Assembly: GCA_944326705.1 (NCBI GenBank)
Contig: CALVEY010000012.1
Span: 1-64,000, forward strand
DNA from: an uncultured Mucispirillum sp.
GTDB lineage: Bacteria; Chrysiogenota; Deferribacteres; Deferribacterales; Mucispirillaceae
DNA length: 64,000 nt
Direction: 5' to 3'
The notes under the pieces are model-generated. The model was not told the DNA's origin, searched no databases, and saw only the letters and a list, made by a program, of their open reading frames with translations. Both the position numbers and the translations under genes were made by a program. Shown in pieces: positions 52,152 to 62,488 of this stretch (within the stretch, counting starts at the first letter, position 1; each line of letters starts with the position of its first letter).

Positions 52152-53969
52152 GTGTCTGTATTTATAGTTGGAAGTAATGTTGACGGCAGCACAGGAAAAA
52201 ATGATTATTATTTAAATATTATTGGTCAACACCATGTTGCATTAGTTTACTATAATCCTTCAGGAACCATAGAAAGGGAATTTAATAAAATCCAGCAAGG
52301 TGATTTAGTAATAATCGGTTATGGAAGTAATAAGAATAAAAGATGTTTTTATGCTGGTTATGCTCAAAGTAGTAATAAAGGAGCTTTTGTGTTAAATGGA
52401 GAAGAACTTGCAGAGGGGCATATTTTTCTTGATGATTTTACTTCACTATCCAATTATGATATACAATTTAGTGAAAACAATGCATATGGAAATTCAAAAC
52501 AACCTGCAGCTGTTTACCAATTATATGAAATAAATCCAGCAGATAAATCGATAATAGAACAGATTAAAAGCATTATAAGACAAGAGAATAGTAAAATGAA
52601 AAATGAAATTTATGAGTTACTTAAAAATAATTATAACCTTATATTAACAGGTGCACCAGGAACTGGGAAAACATATCTTGCGAAACAGATTGCCGCAAAA
52701 ATGATATTTGGTGAAGATAAAAACCTTAAAGACTTGAATGATGATGAAAAAGCTAAATTTGAATATCAGTATAAGTTTGTGCAGTTTCACCCATCTTATG
52801 ATTATACTGACTTTGTAGAAGGTATAAGACCAGCTACAGAAAATGATGATACCTATGGCTTTGAAAGAAAAGATGGCACTTTTAAAGAATTTTGTAAAAG
52901 GGCAGTATATATTAATATTGAATATCATAAGTTAGTTCTTAGCAAATTAAAAGAATTTTGTGAGTATTTATTACAAGAAACGCAAAACCATACAGTAGAT
53001 ATTGAAAATGTTAAAGGCATAAAAGGTGCACCTGCTCCTATTAAAACTGTTATTTATAATAAAGAGAATGAGACTGTAAAAATTATTGTTGATACAAAAA
53101 GTGGTAACAATGGTATTAGCCCAACGTCTTTACATAAAATAGTAGACTGGTATCAGTTATACACAACACAATTTTTAGAATTAGATAAAGAACAGCAAAA
53201 TATGAAAATCTTTGATAATATATTGGGTATTACTTATGGTGGCAGCCATACCTATGTATATGGATTTATAAAATTATTTCATGATAAATATAAAGATGCA
53301 TTACAAATGCCAATAAACTATCAAGTAGAAAAAGATGATAAAACACCTTTCGTTTTCGTTATAGATGAAATCAATCGTGGTGATATTAATAAAATACTTG
53401 GTGAGCTTTTTTATGCTATAGATTTAGGCTACCGCGGTGAAAAAGGTAAAGTAGAAACACAATATCAAAATCTAGTAAAAGCTGATGATGTGTTTGTAAA
53501 CGGTTTTTATATTCCTGAAAATGTATATATTATAGGCACAATGAATGATATTGATAGAAGTGTGGAAAGTATGGATTTTGCAATCCGCAGACGCTTTGCA
53601 TGGCAGGAAGTAAAACCAGAAGATACTGCTGATGAAATACTTAAAGATGTAAAAATAAATAATGCAGCATCTGTTCTTAATGGTTTTAATAAAATGATTG
53701 CAGACAAAGATGCACTTGGAGAAATGTATCAAATCGGTGCTTCATACTTTTTAAAACTTAATAATTATATTAATGATGATAAGGTAAATGACCAGGAAAG
53801 CATAAAAGAAGCATATCAAAAATTATGGGATAACCATTTAAAAGGACTTATTTATGAATATGTTCGTGGCAAAAAATCAGGTGAAGAAATTTTTGATAAA
53901 ATAAAAAATAAGTATTTTGATTTAACAGGAATAAACTGTAAAGAAAATAACGAAGATACAGCAGAATAA
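52152..53969 (+). CDS. mcrB: McrB-like AAA+ GTPase of a modification-dependent restriction system
   Basis: 605 residues from GTG at 52152 behind GAGGTGG. Residues 1-140 are a DNA-recognition domain, duplicated in the gene before. The motor follows: Walker A GAPGTGKT (167-174), Walker B FVFVIDEINRG (400-410) and the McrB signature TMNDIDRS (463-470), then RRRFAWQEV. About 100 residues between the first and second parts (250-350) form an insert not found in short McrB proteins. McrB hydrolyses GTP and moves DNA, and with McrC cuts DNA with methylated cytosines. mcrC starts 9 nt downstream. Confidence 0.92.
   Translation: MSVFIVGSNVDGSTGKNDYYLNIIGQHHVALVYYNPSGTIEREFNKIQQGDLVIIGYGSNKNKRCFYAGYAQSSNKGAFVLNGEELAEGHIFLDDFTSLSNYDIQFSENNAYGNSKQPAAVYQLYEINPADKSIIEQIKSIIRQENSKMKNEIYELLKNNYNLILTGAPGTGKTYLAKQIAAKMIFGEDKNLKDLNDDEKAKFEYQYKFVQFHPSYDYTDFVEGIRPATENDDTYGFERKDGTFKEFCKRAVYINIEYHKLVLSKLKEFCEYLLQETQNHTVDIENVKGIKGAPAPIKTVIYNKENETVKIIVDTKSGNNGISPTSLHKIVDWYQLYTTQFLELDKEQQNMKIFDNILGITYGGSHTYVYGFIKLFHDKYKDALQMPINYQVEKDDKTPFVFVIDEINRGDINKILGELFYAIDLGYRGEKGKVETQYQNLVKADDVFVNGFYIPENVYIIGTMNDIDRSVESMDFAIRRRFAWQEVKPEDTADEILKDVKINNAASVLNGFNKMIADKDALGEMYQIGASYFLKLNNYINDDKVNDQESIKEAYQKLWDNHLKGLIYEYVRGKKSGEEIFDKIKNKYFDLTGINCKENNEDTAE
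52160..52561 (+). repeat. 402-bp direct repeat, second copy, inside the McrB-like gene
   Basis: Second copy of the 402-bp repeat, encoding the N-terminal domain of the McrB-like protein. The 51-bp stretch between the copies holds the end of the small gene and a GAGGTGG ribosome site. Confidence 0.85.
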
Positions 53970-53978
53970 GGTATTGTT

Positions 53979-55376
53979 ATGAGTAATCCATATCTTTATG
54001 GTCAAACAGAAGACAATAATCACTCTGTATCTTTAGATGAAATTTTTGAAACAGAGTTTCCTAAAGAATTGCTAAATGAGCTGTATGATATATCTGGTAA
54101 GAAAATCAGTGATTTAAAAAATCAAGATGGTTTTTTAATATACTGTAATGAAGATAAGTTAAAAGATGATGTGGAAAGTAGCAGTATTTTTACTATATCT
54201 GGTAATAAATTAACCACATATAATATTGCTGGATTTATAGGAACAAAACATACTTTTTTGACTATCCGTTCTCGGTTTGCAAAAGAAAATGATGATTATT
54301 TTCTACATTATATGCTGCAAAAAGTGTTTAATATAAATATCAGCACATTAGAGCATGCAACTGACAGGAATAAGGCTTTTCAGTTTCTGCCATATCTTTT
54401 TAAATACTATTTTTTACAAGCATTAAGCCAAGGTTTATATAAAAAATATGTATGGAATAAATATAACGACAGTAAAGTAAAAGGCACAATAGATATAGCA
54501 CGGCACATAAAGCATAATTTTATTTTTACCGGCAATATTGCTTATAATGTGCGAGAGCACAGCTATGATAATAATATTAATCAGCTTATCCGCCATACTA
54601 TAGAATATATCAGCAATTTAAAAATGTTTAGTATGATGCTTGAAAGTGATGATATGGCAGATTTAGTGCAGGATATAAGAAGTATTACTCCAACATATTC
54701 TGAAAAAAACAGGCAGCAGGTAATAAATAATAATTTAAAATCAGATATTCACCCGTATTATTCTGAATATGAACCATTAAGACAGATATGTCTGCAAATA
54801 TTAATGGAAGATGATGAACTTAAATATGGCAGGGCAGAAAATAAAATATATGGTGTATTATTTGATGCTGCATGGCTTTGGGAAGAATATCTTAATACAT
54901 TGATAAAGGAAATAGACAGCAATTTTATCCATACCCGTAATAAAGAAGGTGCTGGCAGAATATATATGCTGAAAAATGAAAATAACGAGCCTAAATATTG
55001 GCAGGCTTATCCAGATTTTTATTCAAAAAAATTAGGCATTGTAATGGATGCAAAGTATAAGCATGCAAATGGTATCAGTAAAATAGGAAGTGATGATAGA
55101 ATGCAGATAATATCCTATATGCATATATTAGGTTTAAAAAAAGGTGTATTTTTGCATCCTGCTGATAATAAACATGCAGGTAATATTTCATATGGTAAAT
55201 TAAATATACCAGAAAAAAATACTGATGAATATGTATATCAGTATTGTTTTAAGATACCACAGGGTAAAATTAACAGTATGCAGGATTTTATTGATGAAAT
55301 AGAAAAATCTGAAATAAAGTTTAAAGAATACTTAAAATCAGTATTAAGCCAAAATAATGAAATGGTAAAATGCTAA
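53979..55376 (+). CDS. mcrC: McrC-like nuclease subunit
   Basis: 465 residues. N-terminal beta domain that inserts in the McrB ring, and a C-terminal PD-(D/E)XK nuclease: YPDFYSKKLGIVMDAKYK with D346, D357 and K359 forming the metal site, and GRAENKIYGVLFDAAWLWEEYL before it, the usual McrC helix. All catalytic residues are visible, so it should be active. A bidirectional terminator follows. Confidence 0.93.
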   Translation: MSNPYLYGQTEDNNHSVSLDEIFETEFPKELLNELYDISGKKISDLKNQDGFLIYCNEDKLKDDVESSSIFTISGNKLTTYNIAGFIGTKHTFLTIRSRFAKENDDYFLHYMLQKVFNINISTLEHATDRNKAFQFLPYLFKYYFLQALSQGLYKKYVWNKYNDSKVKGTIDIARHIKHNFIFTGNIAYNVREHSYDNNINQLIRHTIEYISNLKMFSMMLESDDMADLVQDIRSITPTYSEKNRQQVINNNLKSDIHPYYSEYEPLRQICLQILMEDDELKYGRAENKIYGVLFDAAWLWEEYLNTLIKEIDSNFIHTRNKEGAGRIYMLKNENNEPKYWQAYPDFYSKKLGIVMDAKYKHANGISKIGSDDRMQIISYMHILGLKKGVFLHPADNKHAGNISYGKLNIPEKNTDEYVYQYCFKIPQGKINSMQDFIDEIEKSEIKFKEYLKSVLSQNNEMVKC

Positions 55377-55415
55377 TTATTTCATTATTCCACAGCTTAT
55401 ATCATCTAAATAAAA

Positions 55416-55452
55416 AGCCTGATAATAGATTATATTATCAGGCTGATTTTTT
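55416..55452. terminator. Bidirectional terminator between mcrC and the ankyrin gene
   Basis: AGCCTGATAAT (55416-55426) and ATTATCAGGCT (55434-55444) form an 11-bp stem with a 7-nt loop. On the plus strand GATTTTTT follows and on the minus strand TTTTTA, so it can serve both convergent genes. Confidence 0.88.
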
Positions 55453-55477
55453 AATAGTTTATAGCATCTCTTTTTAA

Positions 55478-57433
55478 TTATTCATCTTCAATAATTAATT
55501 CTACATCTGCTTCATCATTGTTGTTAGCATTATTATTTTCTTCAACAGTGTATGCTTCTTCTGTTTCTGCTGCATTATCTGTTGCTGGTTCATCAAATAA
55601 TCCTTGTTTTTCAGCTTCCGCTTCTGCTGTTACAGTATCCCATTCATAAAAGCCCTGCATATTAACTTTTAAAGATGATGGGTTTTTAAGCATTGTTTTT
55701 ATTGCTTCGCACTGGGAAACTCTGTCTGCAAAATCATAAGCATCATATTTTAAATCGTTTTCACCAGTGATTCTTATATCTGCATCAGCTTTTGCAAGTG
55801 CTAAATAACGAGCAGTATCTTCAGAACATGCAATAGCAGCAGCAATTAATGGTGTAGCATCTTTTGGGAATGGGTCTATTTCATACATATAAGTTGCAAA
55901 TTTAAGCTGATTATTTAATCCGCCCTGTAAAATTCTTACAATTTGTGGGTTAAGGTCTCTTTCAGCATAATTTTTAGCCATAGATAATAAATATCCCCTT
56001 ACTTCTATATCTTCTACTTTTATATTATATTTATTAAGAGCATCATTTACTGCTTTAATATTTTTTGCATATTCTAAAGTTTCTTCATCAAGTGTTAAAG
56101 CATAGTTAGTTTTCGTATTAGCTGCACTTGTTAAAAGAAGCCTTACAATAGATGCCTGATTTTTACCGTTATATTCTTTTATTGCAACAGCAAGTGGAGT
56201 TAAGCCGTTATTATTTTTTATATCAAGATAAGCGCCAGCTTCTAATAAAATTTTTGCTGTTCCTAAAAAGCCCTGCCTTACAGCTATATGAAGTGGAGTA
56301 TCACCATTTCCGTCCTGTATATTTAATATGTTAGTTTTATCATTATAAAAAGCTGCTGCTTTAATAAGTGAATCATAATTACCTACGTATGCAGCAATGT
56401 GCATCATAGTAGAGCCTGCTGGAATTTCTCCTTTTTTAGCTGTTATTGGAGCATCAGTTTTTGCAGTTATATCACCGCTTTCAACTATTTTTTTTATTTC
56501 AGGAATACCCTCTCCATCTGGTTTGTAACCATTTATTAAGGATTTAAAAAACATATTAGCTGGTATATCAGCTTTTTTTATATCTTCATCCATTGCATTA
56601 TAGAAAAGATAATCAATTAATGAAACGCCAGTTACTCCGTCAATAGTAGTCATCTTTTTAAAAAGTGAGCCTGTTTTTTCAAAAAATAATCTAACAGCTT
56701 CATAGTTTTGGTAATTTAAAGCTGTAACAATTGGTAAAAGGTTATTAGGGTTATTATTATCATTACTAAAATAGTTTATACCACCTGCATATCTTAATAT
56801 AACAGGAACAGCATCATTTAAGTTATTTTGAACAGCATAGTTTAAAATTGTTTGGTTTGGTATATATTCTCCATTATCGCCTTTAACACTTATTATAGAG
56901 TTTGCTGCATATAATGCAGGTTTGTCTTTATAAATTTCAGGATTATTTTGCTCAAATTTGCGTACAGTTTTAAGGTAGTTTTCAAACATACCAGCCTGTT
57001 CTGCTTCGCCGCATTGGATAATAACAGCAGCAATAGAGTTGCCGTTAACAGTTGTTTTTAAATCTGCCCCTTTTTCTATTAAATCATTAACAAGTGAAGG
57101 TGTGCAGAAAAGAGCAGCAATACCAAGTGGTGTTGCACCTTTTTGAATAGTGATTTGTTCATCATTAATTAAAAGGCGTTTTGCATGGCTTGGATAAGGT
57201 ATTGTAACATTATCTTCAAGTTCTTCATTGATACCTTTTTCAATTAACTTATAAAGTAAGTCATACTGTGGGTTTTGAAATAAAGAAAGTGATTTTTCAA
57301 ACTGAGTCATATCAGTTTTTTCTACTGCCTGCTCTGTGCTTACATTATCCTGCTGTTTTTGTGCTTCTTCTTTTTTACACCCAAAAGTAAAAAGAGCAAC
57401 AGCAGCAGCTGCTAAAATTACAAGTTTTTTCAT
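55478..57433 (-). CDS. Ankyrin-repeat lipoprotein
   Basis: 651 residues. Lipoprotein signal with lipobox FGC, acylated Cys19. Ankyrin units are visible at about 80-130 (GATPLGIAALFCTPSLVNDLIEKGADL in part), 340-425 (TMMHIAAYVGNYDSLIKAA, GDTPLHIAVRQGFLGTAKILLEAGA, GLTPLAVAIKEYNG) and near 540-560 (ATPLIAAAIACSEDTARYLAL). The C-terminus is acidic and Asn-rich. Ankyrin repeats bind proteins; the partner is unknown. Gram-negative envelope ankyrin proteins sometimes protect against oxidants or neutralise toxic partners, but I make no such claim here. Single gene, convergent with mcrC. Confidence 0.85.
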   Translation of the reverse strand: MKKLVILAAAAVALFTFGCKKEEAQKQQDNVSTEQAVEKTDMTQFEKSLSLFQNPQYDLLYKLIEKGINEELEDNVTIPYPSHAKRLLINDEQITIQKGATPLGIAALFCTPSLVNDLIEKGADLKTTVNGNSIAAVIIQCGEAEQAGMFENYLKTVRKFEQNNPEIYKDKPALYAANSIISVKGDNGEYIPNQTILNYAVQNNLNDAVPVILRYAGGINYFSNDNNNPNNLLPIVTALNYQNYEAVRLFFEKTGSLFKKMTTIDGVTGVSLIDYLFYNAMDEDIKKADIPANMFFKSLINGYKPDGEGIPEIKKIVESGDITAKTDAPITAKKGEIPAGSTMMHIAAYVGNYDSLIKAAAFYNDKTNILNIQDGNGDTPLHIAVRQGFLGTAKILLEAGAYLDIKNNNGLTPLAVAIKEYNGKNQASIVRLLLTSAANTKTNYALTLDEETLEYAKNIKAVNDALNKYNIKVEDIEVRGYLLSMAKNYAERDLNPQIVRILQGGLNNQLKFATYMYEIDPFPKDATPLIAAAIACSEDTARYLALAKADADIRITGENDLKYDAYDFADRVSQCEAIKTMLKNPSSLKVNMQGFYEWDTVTAEAEAEKQGLFDEPATDNAAETEEAYTVEENNNANNNDEADVELIIEDE

Positions 57434-57812
57434 AACTCTCTCCGTTACTATATATTAATGAAGCATAGTTTATCATATATTTTATATTAAGTCATTAAAA
57501 AAGATGAAATCTGTATATTAATTAAAAATGTATATGCGAAAATTTAGTATTTAGTATACTGATATGTTTTACTTATTTAGGTATAAATATAAAAAAGGTA
57601 TGTTTTATAAATTTCTCTTGACAAAGTTTTTAATATATAATAATAAAGAAATATAATTTATTCCATTATTTTCTAAAAGGTTCTGTATATTATCAACCAA
57701 ATTTTTTAGTTAAATTTCAGTTACCTTAAATTTTATTGTTGCTTTATTCTTATGTTTTTGTGTGAAAATATTTTAAGTAATATATAAATGTTCATTAAAT
57801 AGGGGTATATTT
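57434..57812. other. 379-bp divergent promoter region of the ankyrin gene and rho
   Basis: AT-rich and without a gene. A possible promoter for rho is TTGACA at 57618-57623 with TAATAA 17 bases downstream; this would leave a leader of roughly 165 nt. Long rho leaders used for autogenous control are known in other bacteria, but no specific motif is seen here. No clear promoter was picked for the ankyrin gene. Confidence 0.4.
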
Positions 57813-59099
57813 GTGAATCTTACAGAGTTAAAAAAGAAATCTATTGAAGATTTAGTGGCTATTGCTACTCAGCTTGAAATTGAAAATGCTGAAAACTTAT
57901 TAAAACAAGAGCTTGTTTTTGAGATATTAAAATCAACAAGCATAAAAAATGGTCAGATTTATGGTCAGGGTGTTTTAGAGATTTTACCAGATGGTTTTGG
58001 TTTTCTGCGTTCTCCAGACTATAACTATCTGCCTGGCCCTGATGATATATATGTATCGCCTGCACAAATCAGACGATTTGGACTTAGAAATGGGGATACT
58101 GTTGCTGGAGAAATCAGACCTCCAAAAGATAATGAAAAATACTTTGCACTTTTAAAAGTGGAAACAGTAAACTTTGATGCTCCTACAAGGCAGAGAAATC
58201 TTTTTGAAAACTTAACTCCTCTTTTCCCAGACGAAAGGCTTGATTTAGAAGCAGACCCTACAAAATATGACACAAGATGTATAAATTTAATTGCTCCAAT
58301 AGGTAAAGGACAGCGTGGTTTAATTGTTGCACCACCTAGAACTGGTAAAACTGTTCTTATGAAATCTATTGCAAGCTCTATTGCAAAAAATCACCCAGAA
58401 GTATATATGATACTTTTATTAATAGATGAAAGGCCGGAAGAAGTTACAGACTTTAAAAAAACTGTGGCAGCAATGACAGCAGAAGCTATTAATGAAGGTA
58501 GAGAGCCTATGCAGGTAGAAGTTATATCTTCTACTTTTGATGAGCCTGCATACAGGCATGTTCAGGTGGCTGAAATGGTGCTTAATAAGTCAAAACGACT
58601 TGTAGAAAGCGGCAGAGATGTTGTTATTATATTAGATAGTATTACACGCCTTGCAAGAGCATATAACGCTGTTGAGCCGTCAAGTGGTAAAGTGCTTTCT
58701 GGTGGTGTTGATGCTAATGCACTGCATAAACCAAAACGCTTTTTCGGTGCTGCAAGAAATATTGAAAATGGCGGCAGTCTTTCTATTATAGCATCTGCTC
58801 TTGTAGATACTGGCTCAAGAATGGACGAAGTTATTTTTGAAGAATTTAAAGGAACAGGTAATATGGAGCTTCACTTAGATAGAAGACTTGTGGAACGCAG
58901 ACTGTTTCCTGCTATTGATATTAATAAATCAGGCACACGCCGTGAAGAACTGCTGCATACTCAGGAAGAGCAGAACAAAGTATGGATTTTACGCAGGTTC
59001 TTATCTAATATGAACCCAGTAGATGCTATGGAACTTGTGCTTGATAAAATGCGTGGCACAAAAACAAATTCAGAATTTTTAAATAATATGAGCAAATAA
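57813..59099 (+). CDS. rho: Transcription termination factor Rho
   Basis: 428 residues from GTG at 57813. N-terminal helical part ([20 protein letters not shown]), cold-shock-like RNA-binding domain ([20 protein letters not shown]) and hexameric ATPase: P-loop [28 protein letters not shown]-loop region and [12 protein letters not shown]. The R-loop and arginine finger regions are intact and no insertion interrupts the RNA domain. Terminates transcription on untranslated RNA. Followed by a strong hairpin terminator. Confidence 0.98.
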   Translation: MNLTELKKKSIEDLVAIATQLEIENAENLLKQELVFEILKSTSIKNGQIYGQGVLEILPDGFGFLRSPDYNYLPGPDDIYVSPAQIRRFGLRNGDTVAGEIRPPKDNEKYFALLKVETVNFDAPTRQRNLFENLTPLFPDERLDLEADPTKYDTRCINLIAPIGKGQRGLIVAPPRTGKTVLMKSIASSIAKNHPEVYMILLLIDERPEEVTDFKKTVAAMTAEAINEGREPMQVEVISSTFDEPAYRHVQVAEMVLNKSKRLVESGRDVVIILDSITRLARAYNAVEPSSGKVLSGGVDANALHKPKRFFGAARNIENGGSLSIIASALVDTGSRMDEVIFEEFKGTGNMELHLDRRLVERRLFPAIDINKSGTRREELLHTQEEQNKVWILRRFLSNMNPVDAMELVLDKMRGTKTNSEFLNNMSK

Positions 59100-59107
59100 A
59101 TTATTAT

Positions 59108-59131
59108 AAGGGGCTTTATGCCCCTTTTTTT
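59108..59131 (+). terminator. Terminator after rho
   Basis: AAGGGGC and GCCCCTT form a 7-bp stem with a 5-nt loop at 59108-59126, running into seven T residues. Its 15-base core is identical to that of the hairpin after rpsE. Confidence 0.88.
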
Positions 59132-59142
59132 ATAGGTGATGT

Positions 59143-59859
59143 ATGGCTAAAATGTTGTTTTTCAGTGGTGCAGGGCTTAGTGCAGACAGCGGGCTTGGAG
59201 TATTTCGCGGCAGCAATGGTCTGTGGGATAAGTATGATATAAATAAAGTATGTAATATTGCAACCTGGAGAGCAAACTACCATATGGTGCATGAGTTTTA
59301 CTCAAAAAGAAGATGCCAGTATGCTGATGCAGAGCCTAATAAAATGCATAAGGTTATTGCAGAGCTGCAGAATAAATATGGGGAAGAAAAAGTTATAGTT
59401 ATTACACAGAATATTGATAATCTTCTTGAAAAGGCAGGCTGTACAAAAGTTATGCATGTTCATGGTCATATAAACTATATTCACTGTACAGAATGTCTTA
59501 ATGAAGTATATATTGAAGGTGAATATAAACCTTTAAAATGTGAAAAATGCGGCGGCACAGAATTTAAGCCGTCTATTATATTCTTTGGCGAACAGGCACC
59601 AAGATATTATGATATGTATAATGCTTTTGCACAGCTGCAGCAAGAGGACGGCACAGCAGTTATAGGCACAGAAGGCTCAGTAGTGCCTATTGCTCAAATT
59701 CTTGGCACAAAAACAAATGGTGTAAAAGCTGCAAGACTTTTATGCAACCTTGATAAATCTCCATATATTAATGACAGACTTTTTGATGAAGTGCTTTATG
59801 AAAGAGCAGAACTTGCATCTGAAAAGGTAAGGGCATTTGCTGAAAATATTTTAGGCTAA
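59143..59859 (+). CDS. Sir2-family NAD-dependent protein deacylase
   Basis: 238 residues, the short bacterial form. NAD motifs GAGLSADSGLGVFRGSNGLW (8-28) and TQNIDNL (88-94), catalytic His107 in HVHGHI and the zinc motif with C115/C118 and C133/C136. The NAD-end motif VIGTEGSVVP replaces the more usual GTS. Removes acyl groups from lysines and makes nicotinamide and O-acyl-ADP-ribose. Whether it prefers acetyl or succinyl groups is not clear; the Tyr-x2-Arg pair of desuccinylases is not evident. Confidence 0.92.
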   Translation: MAKMLFFSGAGLSADSGLGVFRGSNGLWDKYDINKVCNIATWRANYHMVHEFYSKRRCQYADAEPNKMHKVIAELQNKYGEEKVIVITQNIDNLLEKAGCTKVMHVHGHINYIHCTECLNEVYIEGEYKPLKCEKCGGTEFKPSIIFFGEQAPRYYDMYNAFAQLQQEDGTAVIGTEGSVVPIAQILGTKTNGVKAARLLCNLDKSPYINDRLFDEVLYERAELASEKVRAFAENILG

Positions 59860-59884
59860 AAGTTTTGTTATAAGGCGGTTATTT

Positions 59885-60445
59885 TTGGAAAATATATTAT
59901 TACAGGTAGAAAATTTAGAAACCCTTGTAAACTCTAATAAAGTAAATTTCTCTGCAGAAAAAGGGGATATTATATGTATTTTTGGTCTTAATGGCAGCGG
60001 AAAAAGTGTGCTGCTTAAAACCTTATGTGGAGTAATCAATAAAAAGCAGGGCAGTATTTCATATAATATAGATAAAAAGCAGCTTGGAGTGTGTCTGCAG
60101 TTCCCAGAACATTTAATATTTAAAGAAACAGCTTTCGCAGAAGCTATGCTTATTATGGATAATGATGAAATTCTTGCTAAAAATTTACTGAAAGAAATCA
60201 ACGCCAGTGAAGATATGAGCCCCTTTTATCTAAGCGATGGTCAAAAACGACTGCTTTTTATATACGGCTATCTTGAAACAAAAGATTTAATTATCCTTGA
60301 TGAGCCTTTTGTTTCTCTTGATGATAACTCTAAAATAAAAGTTGCTGCAAAAATAAAAGAAGCTGCAGACTCTGGAAAATGTATAATCTATACAGCAAAC
60401 AGGGAAGTAGATAAAGAAATCGCAGATAAATTTATATATGTATAA
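59885..60445 (+). CDS. Orphan ABC-type ATP-binding protein
   Basis: 186 residues from a TTG start at 59885 behind AAGGCGG. Walker A GLNGSGKS (34-41), Q-loop LQFPEHLIF, signature LSDGQ and Walker B LIILDEPF are present, so it can bind ATP. The region after the D-loop reads YTANREVD and the usual switch histidine is not apparent. At 186 residues it is shorter than most ATPase subunits. The FPEHLIF motif resembles energy-coupling-factor ATPases (CbiO/EcfA). No permease is encoded beside it; it lies 25 nt after the Sir2 gene. Confidence 0.85.
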   Translation: MENILLQVENLETLVNSNKVNFSAEKGDIICIFGLNGSGKSVLLKTLCGVINKKQGSISYNIDKKQLGVCLQFPEHLIFKETAFAEAMLIMDNDEILAKNLLKEINASEDMSPFYLSDGQKRLLFIYGYLETKDLIILDEPFVSLDDNSKIKVAAKIKEAADSGKCIIYTANREVDKEIADKFIYV

Positions 60446-60618
60446 TACTAAAGAAATTAATATTTCAAATATAACATTAAACTTAGCAATATTTGTATAT
60501 TTTTACTTCATAAACCTTATAGTTATACATGAAGGTCGTAATTTTTGAGCCTGTGAAAAAAAGTCTGTAAATAGTGCAAACTTAAGTTTTCTATGATATA
60601 CTAAAAAAATATGAAAAT

Positions 60619-61053
60619 ATGATTAATTTTAGCAAATACAGGGCAAATTTTGCTGCTGTTTTTTTCCTGCTGCTTTTATATTATTTATTTTTAATAATGT
60701 ATGAATATTATGCAGTTTATCAAGATTTTAAGCCAATAAAAAAAGAGTCAGTTTATATACTGCACCTGTTTATTCCATTAGTAATATTTTTCTTTATTAT
60801 GATTATATCGGCTGTTGTTCTTTTTGAAAGCAGACATGTTATTTCTTTATACTCATTAAGTGAATATAAACAAGTGCCTTTATCTGTTCTTACTTCTCTA
60901 TTTAATAACAGCATACTAGATGAAAATGATATGAAAAAATGGTTTAATGATAAAATAAGTATTTATATGAATGGAGTATTTTTAGATACAGAGCGTAAGA
61001 TGATAATTTTTGAAGATATTACAGCAGATATTCCACTTGAAAATAAAATTTAA
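60619..61053 (+). CDS. Small membrane protein of unknown function
   Basis: 144 residues with two hydrophobic segments (about 11-30 and 46-70), the rest predicted to be cytoplasmic or periplasmic with charged helices (DENDMKKWFNDKISIYM). No family recognised. No strong ribosome site. 173 nt after the ABC ATPase and 168 nt before hemL. Coding status is supported by length and an uninterrupted, compositionally normal frame. Confidence 0.6.
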   Translation: MINFSKYRANFAAVFFLLLLYYLFLIMYEYYAVYQDFKPIKKESVYILHLFIPLVIFFFIMIISAVVLFESRHVISLYSLSEYKQVPLSVLTSLFNNSILDENDMKKWFNDKISIYMNGVFLDTERKMIIFEDITADIPLENKI

Positions 61054-61221
61054 ATATATGATATGCTTTATACAGTTTAGATAAAGTTTTAAAAAGATAT
61101 ATTTAAATAAGATATGTAAATGTTGAAAAAAGATGTTAAATTATATAAATCATTTCTTGAAAAATTTTGTATTATAGTATTTAATATGCCTAATCTTATT
61201 TTTAATTAATGGAGAGATAAA

Positions 61222-62487
61222 ATGTCACTTTTTGATGAAGCTAAAAAATACATCCCTGGTGGAGTAAACAGCCCTGTAAGAGCATTTGGCTCTGTTGGCG
61301 GCGAGCCTTATTTTGTTGCAAAAGGTAAAGGCAGCCATATTTGGGATACAGATAATAATGAATATATTGACTATGTATGTTCATGGGGTCCTATGATTTT
61401 AGGTCACTGCGATAAAGATGTTAATGATGCAGTAATTAAAGCAGTTGAAGACGGCACAAGCTTTGGAGCACCTACTAAAAAAGAAACAGAGCTGGCAGAA
61501 AAAATTGTAGAACTTATGCCATCTGTAGAAAAAGTTCGTATGGTATCATCAGGCACAGAGGCAGTTATGAGTGCATTAAGGCTTGCAAGAGGTTTCACAA
61601 AAAGAGATAAGATTATAAAATTTGAAGGCTGCTATCATGGTCATTCTGATTTTATGCTTGTTAAAGCAGGCAGCGGTCTTTTAACTTTTGGAGAAACATC
61701 ATCTCCAGGCGTTCCACAGGATGCAGCGAAAAACACTATTATTGCCCAATATAACGATTTAGAAAATGTGGTAGAAATATTTAAGCAGAATAAAAACGAA
61801 ATAGCATGCTTAATAGTTGAGCCTGTTGCAGCAAATATGGGTGTTGTCCTTCCTAAACCAGGCTTTTTAGAAGGGCTTAGAAAATTATGTGATGAAAACG
61901 GCGCATTATTAATATTTGATGAAGTTATTACAGGTTTTAGATTATCTGCAGGGGGCGCACAGAAATATTTTGGTGTAAATCCTGATATTACTACTATGGG
62001 TAAAATTATTGGCGGCGGTATGCCTGTTGGTGCTTATGGCGGCAGAAGTGATATTATGGATATGGTATCTCCTGCAGGTCCTGTATATCAAGCTGGTACA
62101 TTATCAGGCAACCCACTTGCAATGACAGCAGGTCTTAAAACATTAGAAAAATTATCTGCACCAGATTTTTATAAAAATTTAAAAGATAAATCTGATAAAT
62201 TATGGGCTGGATTTAGAGAAAATTCTAAAAAGTTAGGCTTAAATTATGCTTTTAACACAATAGAATCTCTTTCCTGCACATTTTTTACTGAAGGCAAAGT
62301 GGAAAGCTATGCAGATGCAGTAAAAAGCGACACTAAAAAATATGCAAAATTTTTCCATAATATGCTTAGCCGTGGTATAGCATTAGCTCCTGCACAGTTT
62401 GAAGCAATGTTTGTTTCAAGTGTTCACAGCGATGAAGATATTGAAAAAACAATAAAAGCACATTATGAATCATTAAAAGAGTTATAA
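61222..62487 (+). CDS. hemL: Glutamate-1-semialdehyde 2,1-aminomutase
   Basis: 421 residues, normal length. PLP enzyme of aminotransferase class III that makes 5-aminolevulinate, the first dedicated tetrapyrrole step of the C5 route. Seen are [18 protein letters not shown] at the N-terminus, [26 protein letters not shown] and the PLP lysine 261 in [18 protein letters not shown]. Haem supply fits with the cytochrome genes in this window. Followed 1 nt later by the atpZ-like gene. Confidence 0.97.
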   Translation: MSLFDEAKKYIPGGVNSPVRAFGSVGGEPYFVAKGKGSHIWDTDNNEYIDYVCSWGPMILGHCDKDVNDAVIKAVEDGTSFGAPTKKETELAEKIVELMPSVEKVRMVSSGTEAVMSALRLARGFTKRDKIIKFEGCYHGHSDFMLVKAGSGLLTFGETSSPGVPQDAAKNTIIAQYNDLENVVEIFKQNKNEIACLIVEPVAANMGVVLPKPGFLEGLRKLCDENGALLIFDEVITGFRLSAGGAQKYFGVNPDITTMGKIIGGGMPVGAYGGRSDIMDMVSPAGPVYQAGTLSGNPLAMTAGLKTLEKLSAPDFYKNLKDKSDKLWAGFRENSKKLGLNYAFNTIESLSCTFFTEGKVESYADAVKSDTKKYAKFFHNMLSRGIALAPAQFEAMFVSSVHSDEDIEKTIKAHYESLKEL

Positions 62488-62488
62488 A

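Noticed and set aside
52152-53969. Possibility that the free recognition-domain gene is a broken McrB
   Set aside because: It ends with its own stop and ribosome site for the next gene follows; a complete McrB-like gene lies directly downstream, so it is a duplication rather than a decayed gene.
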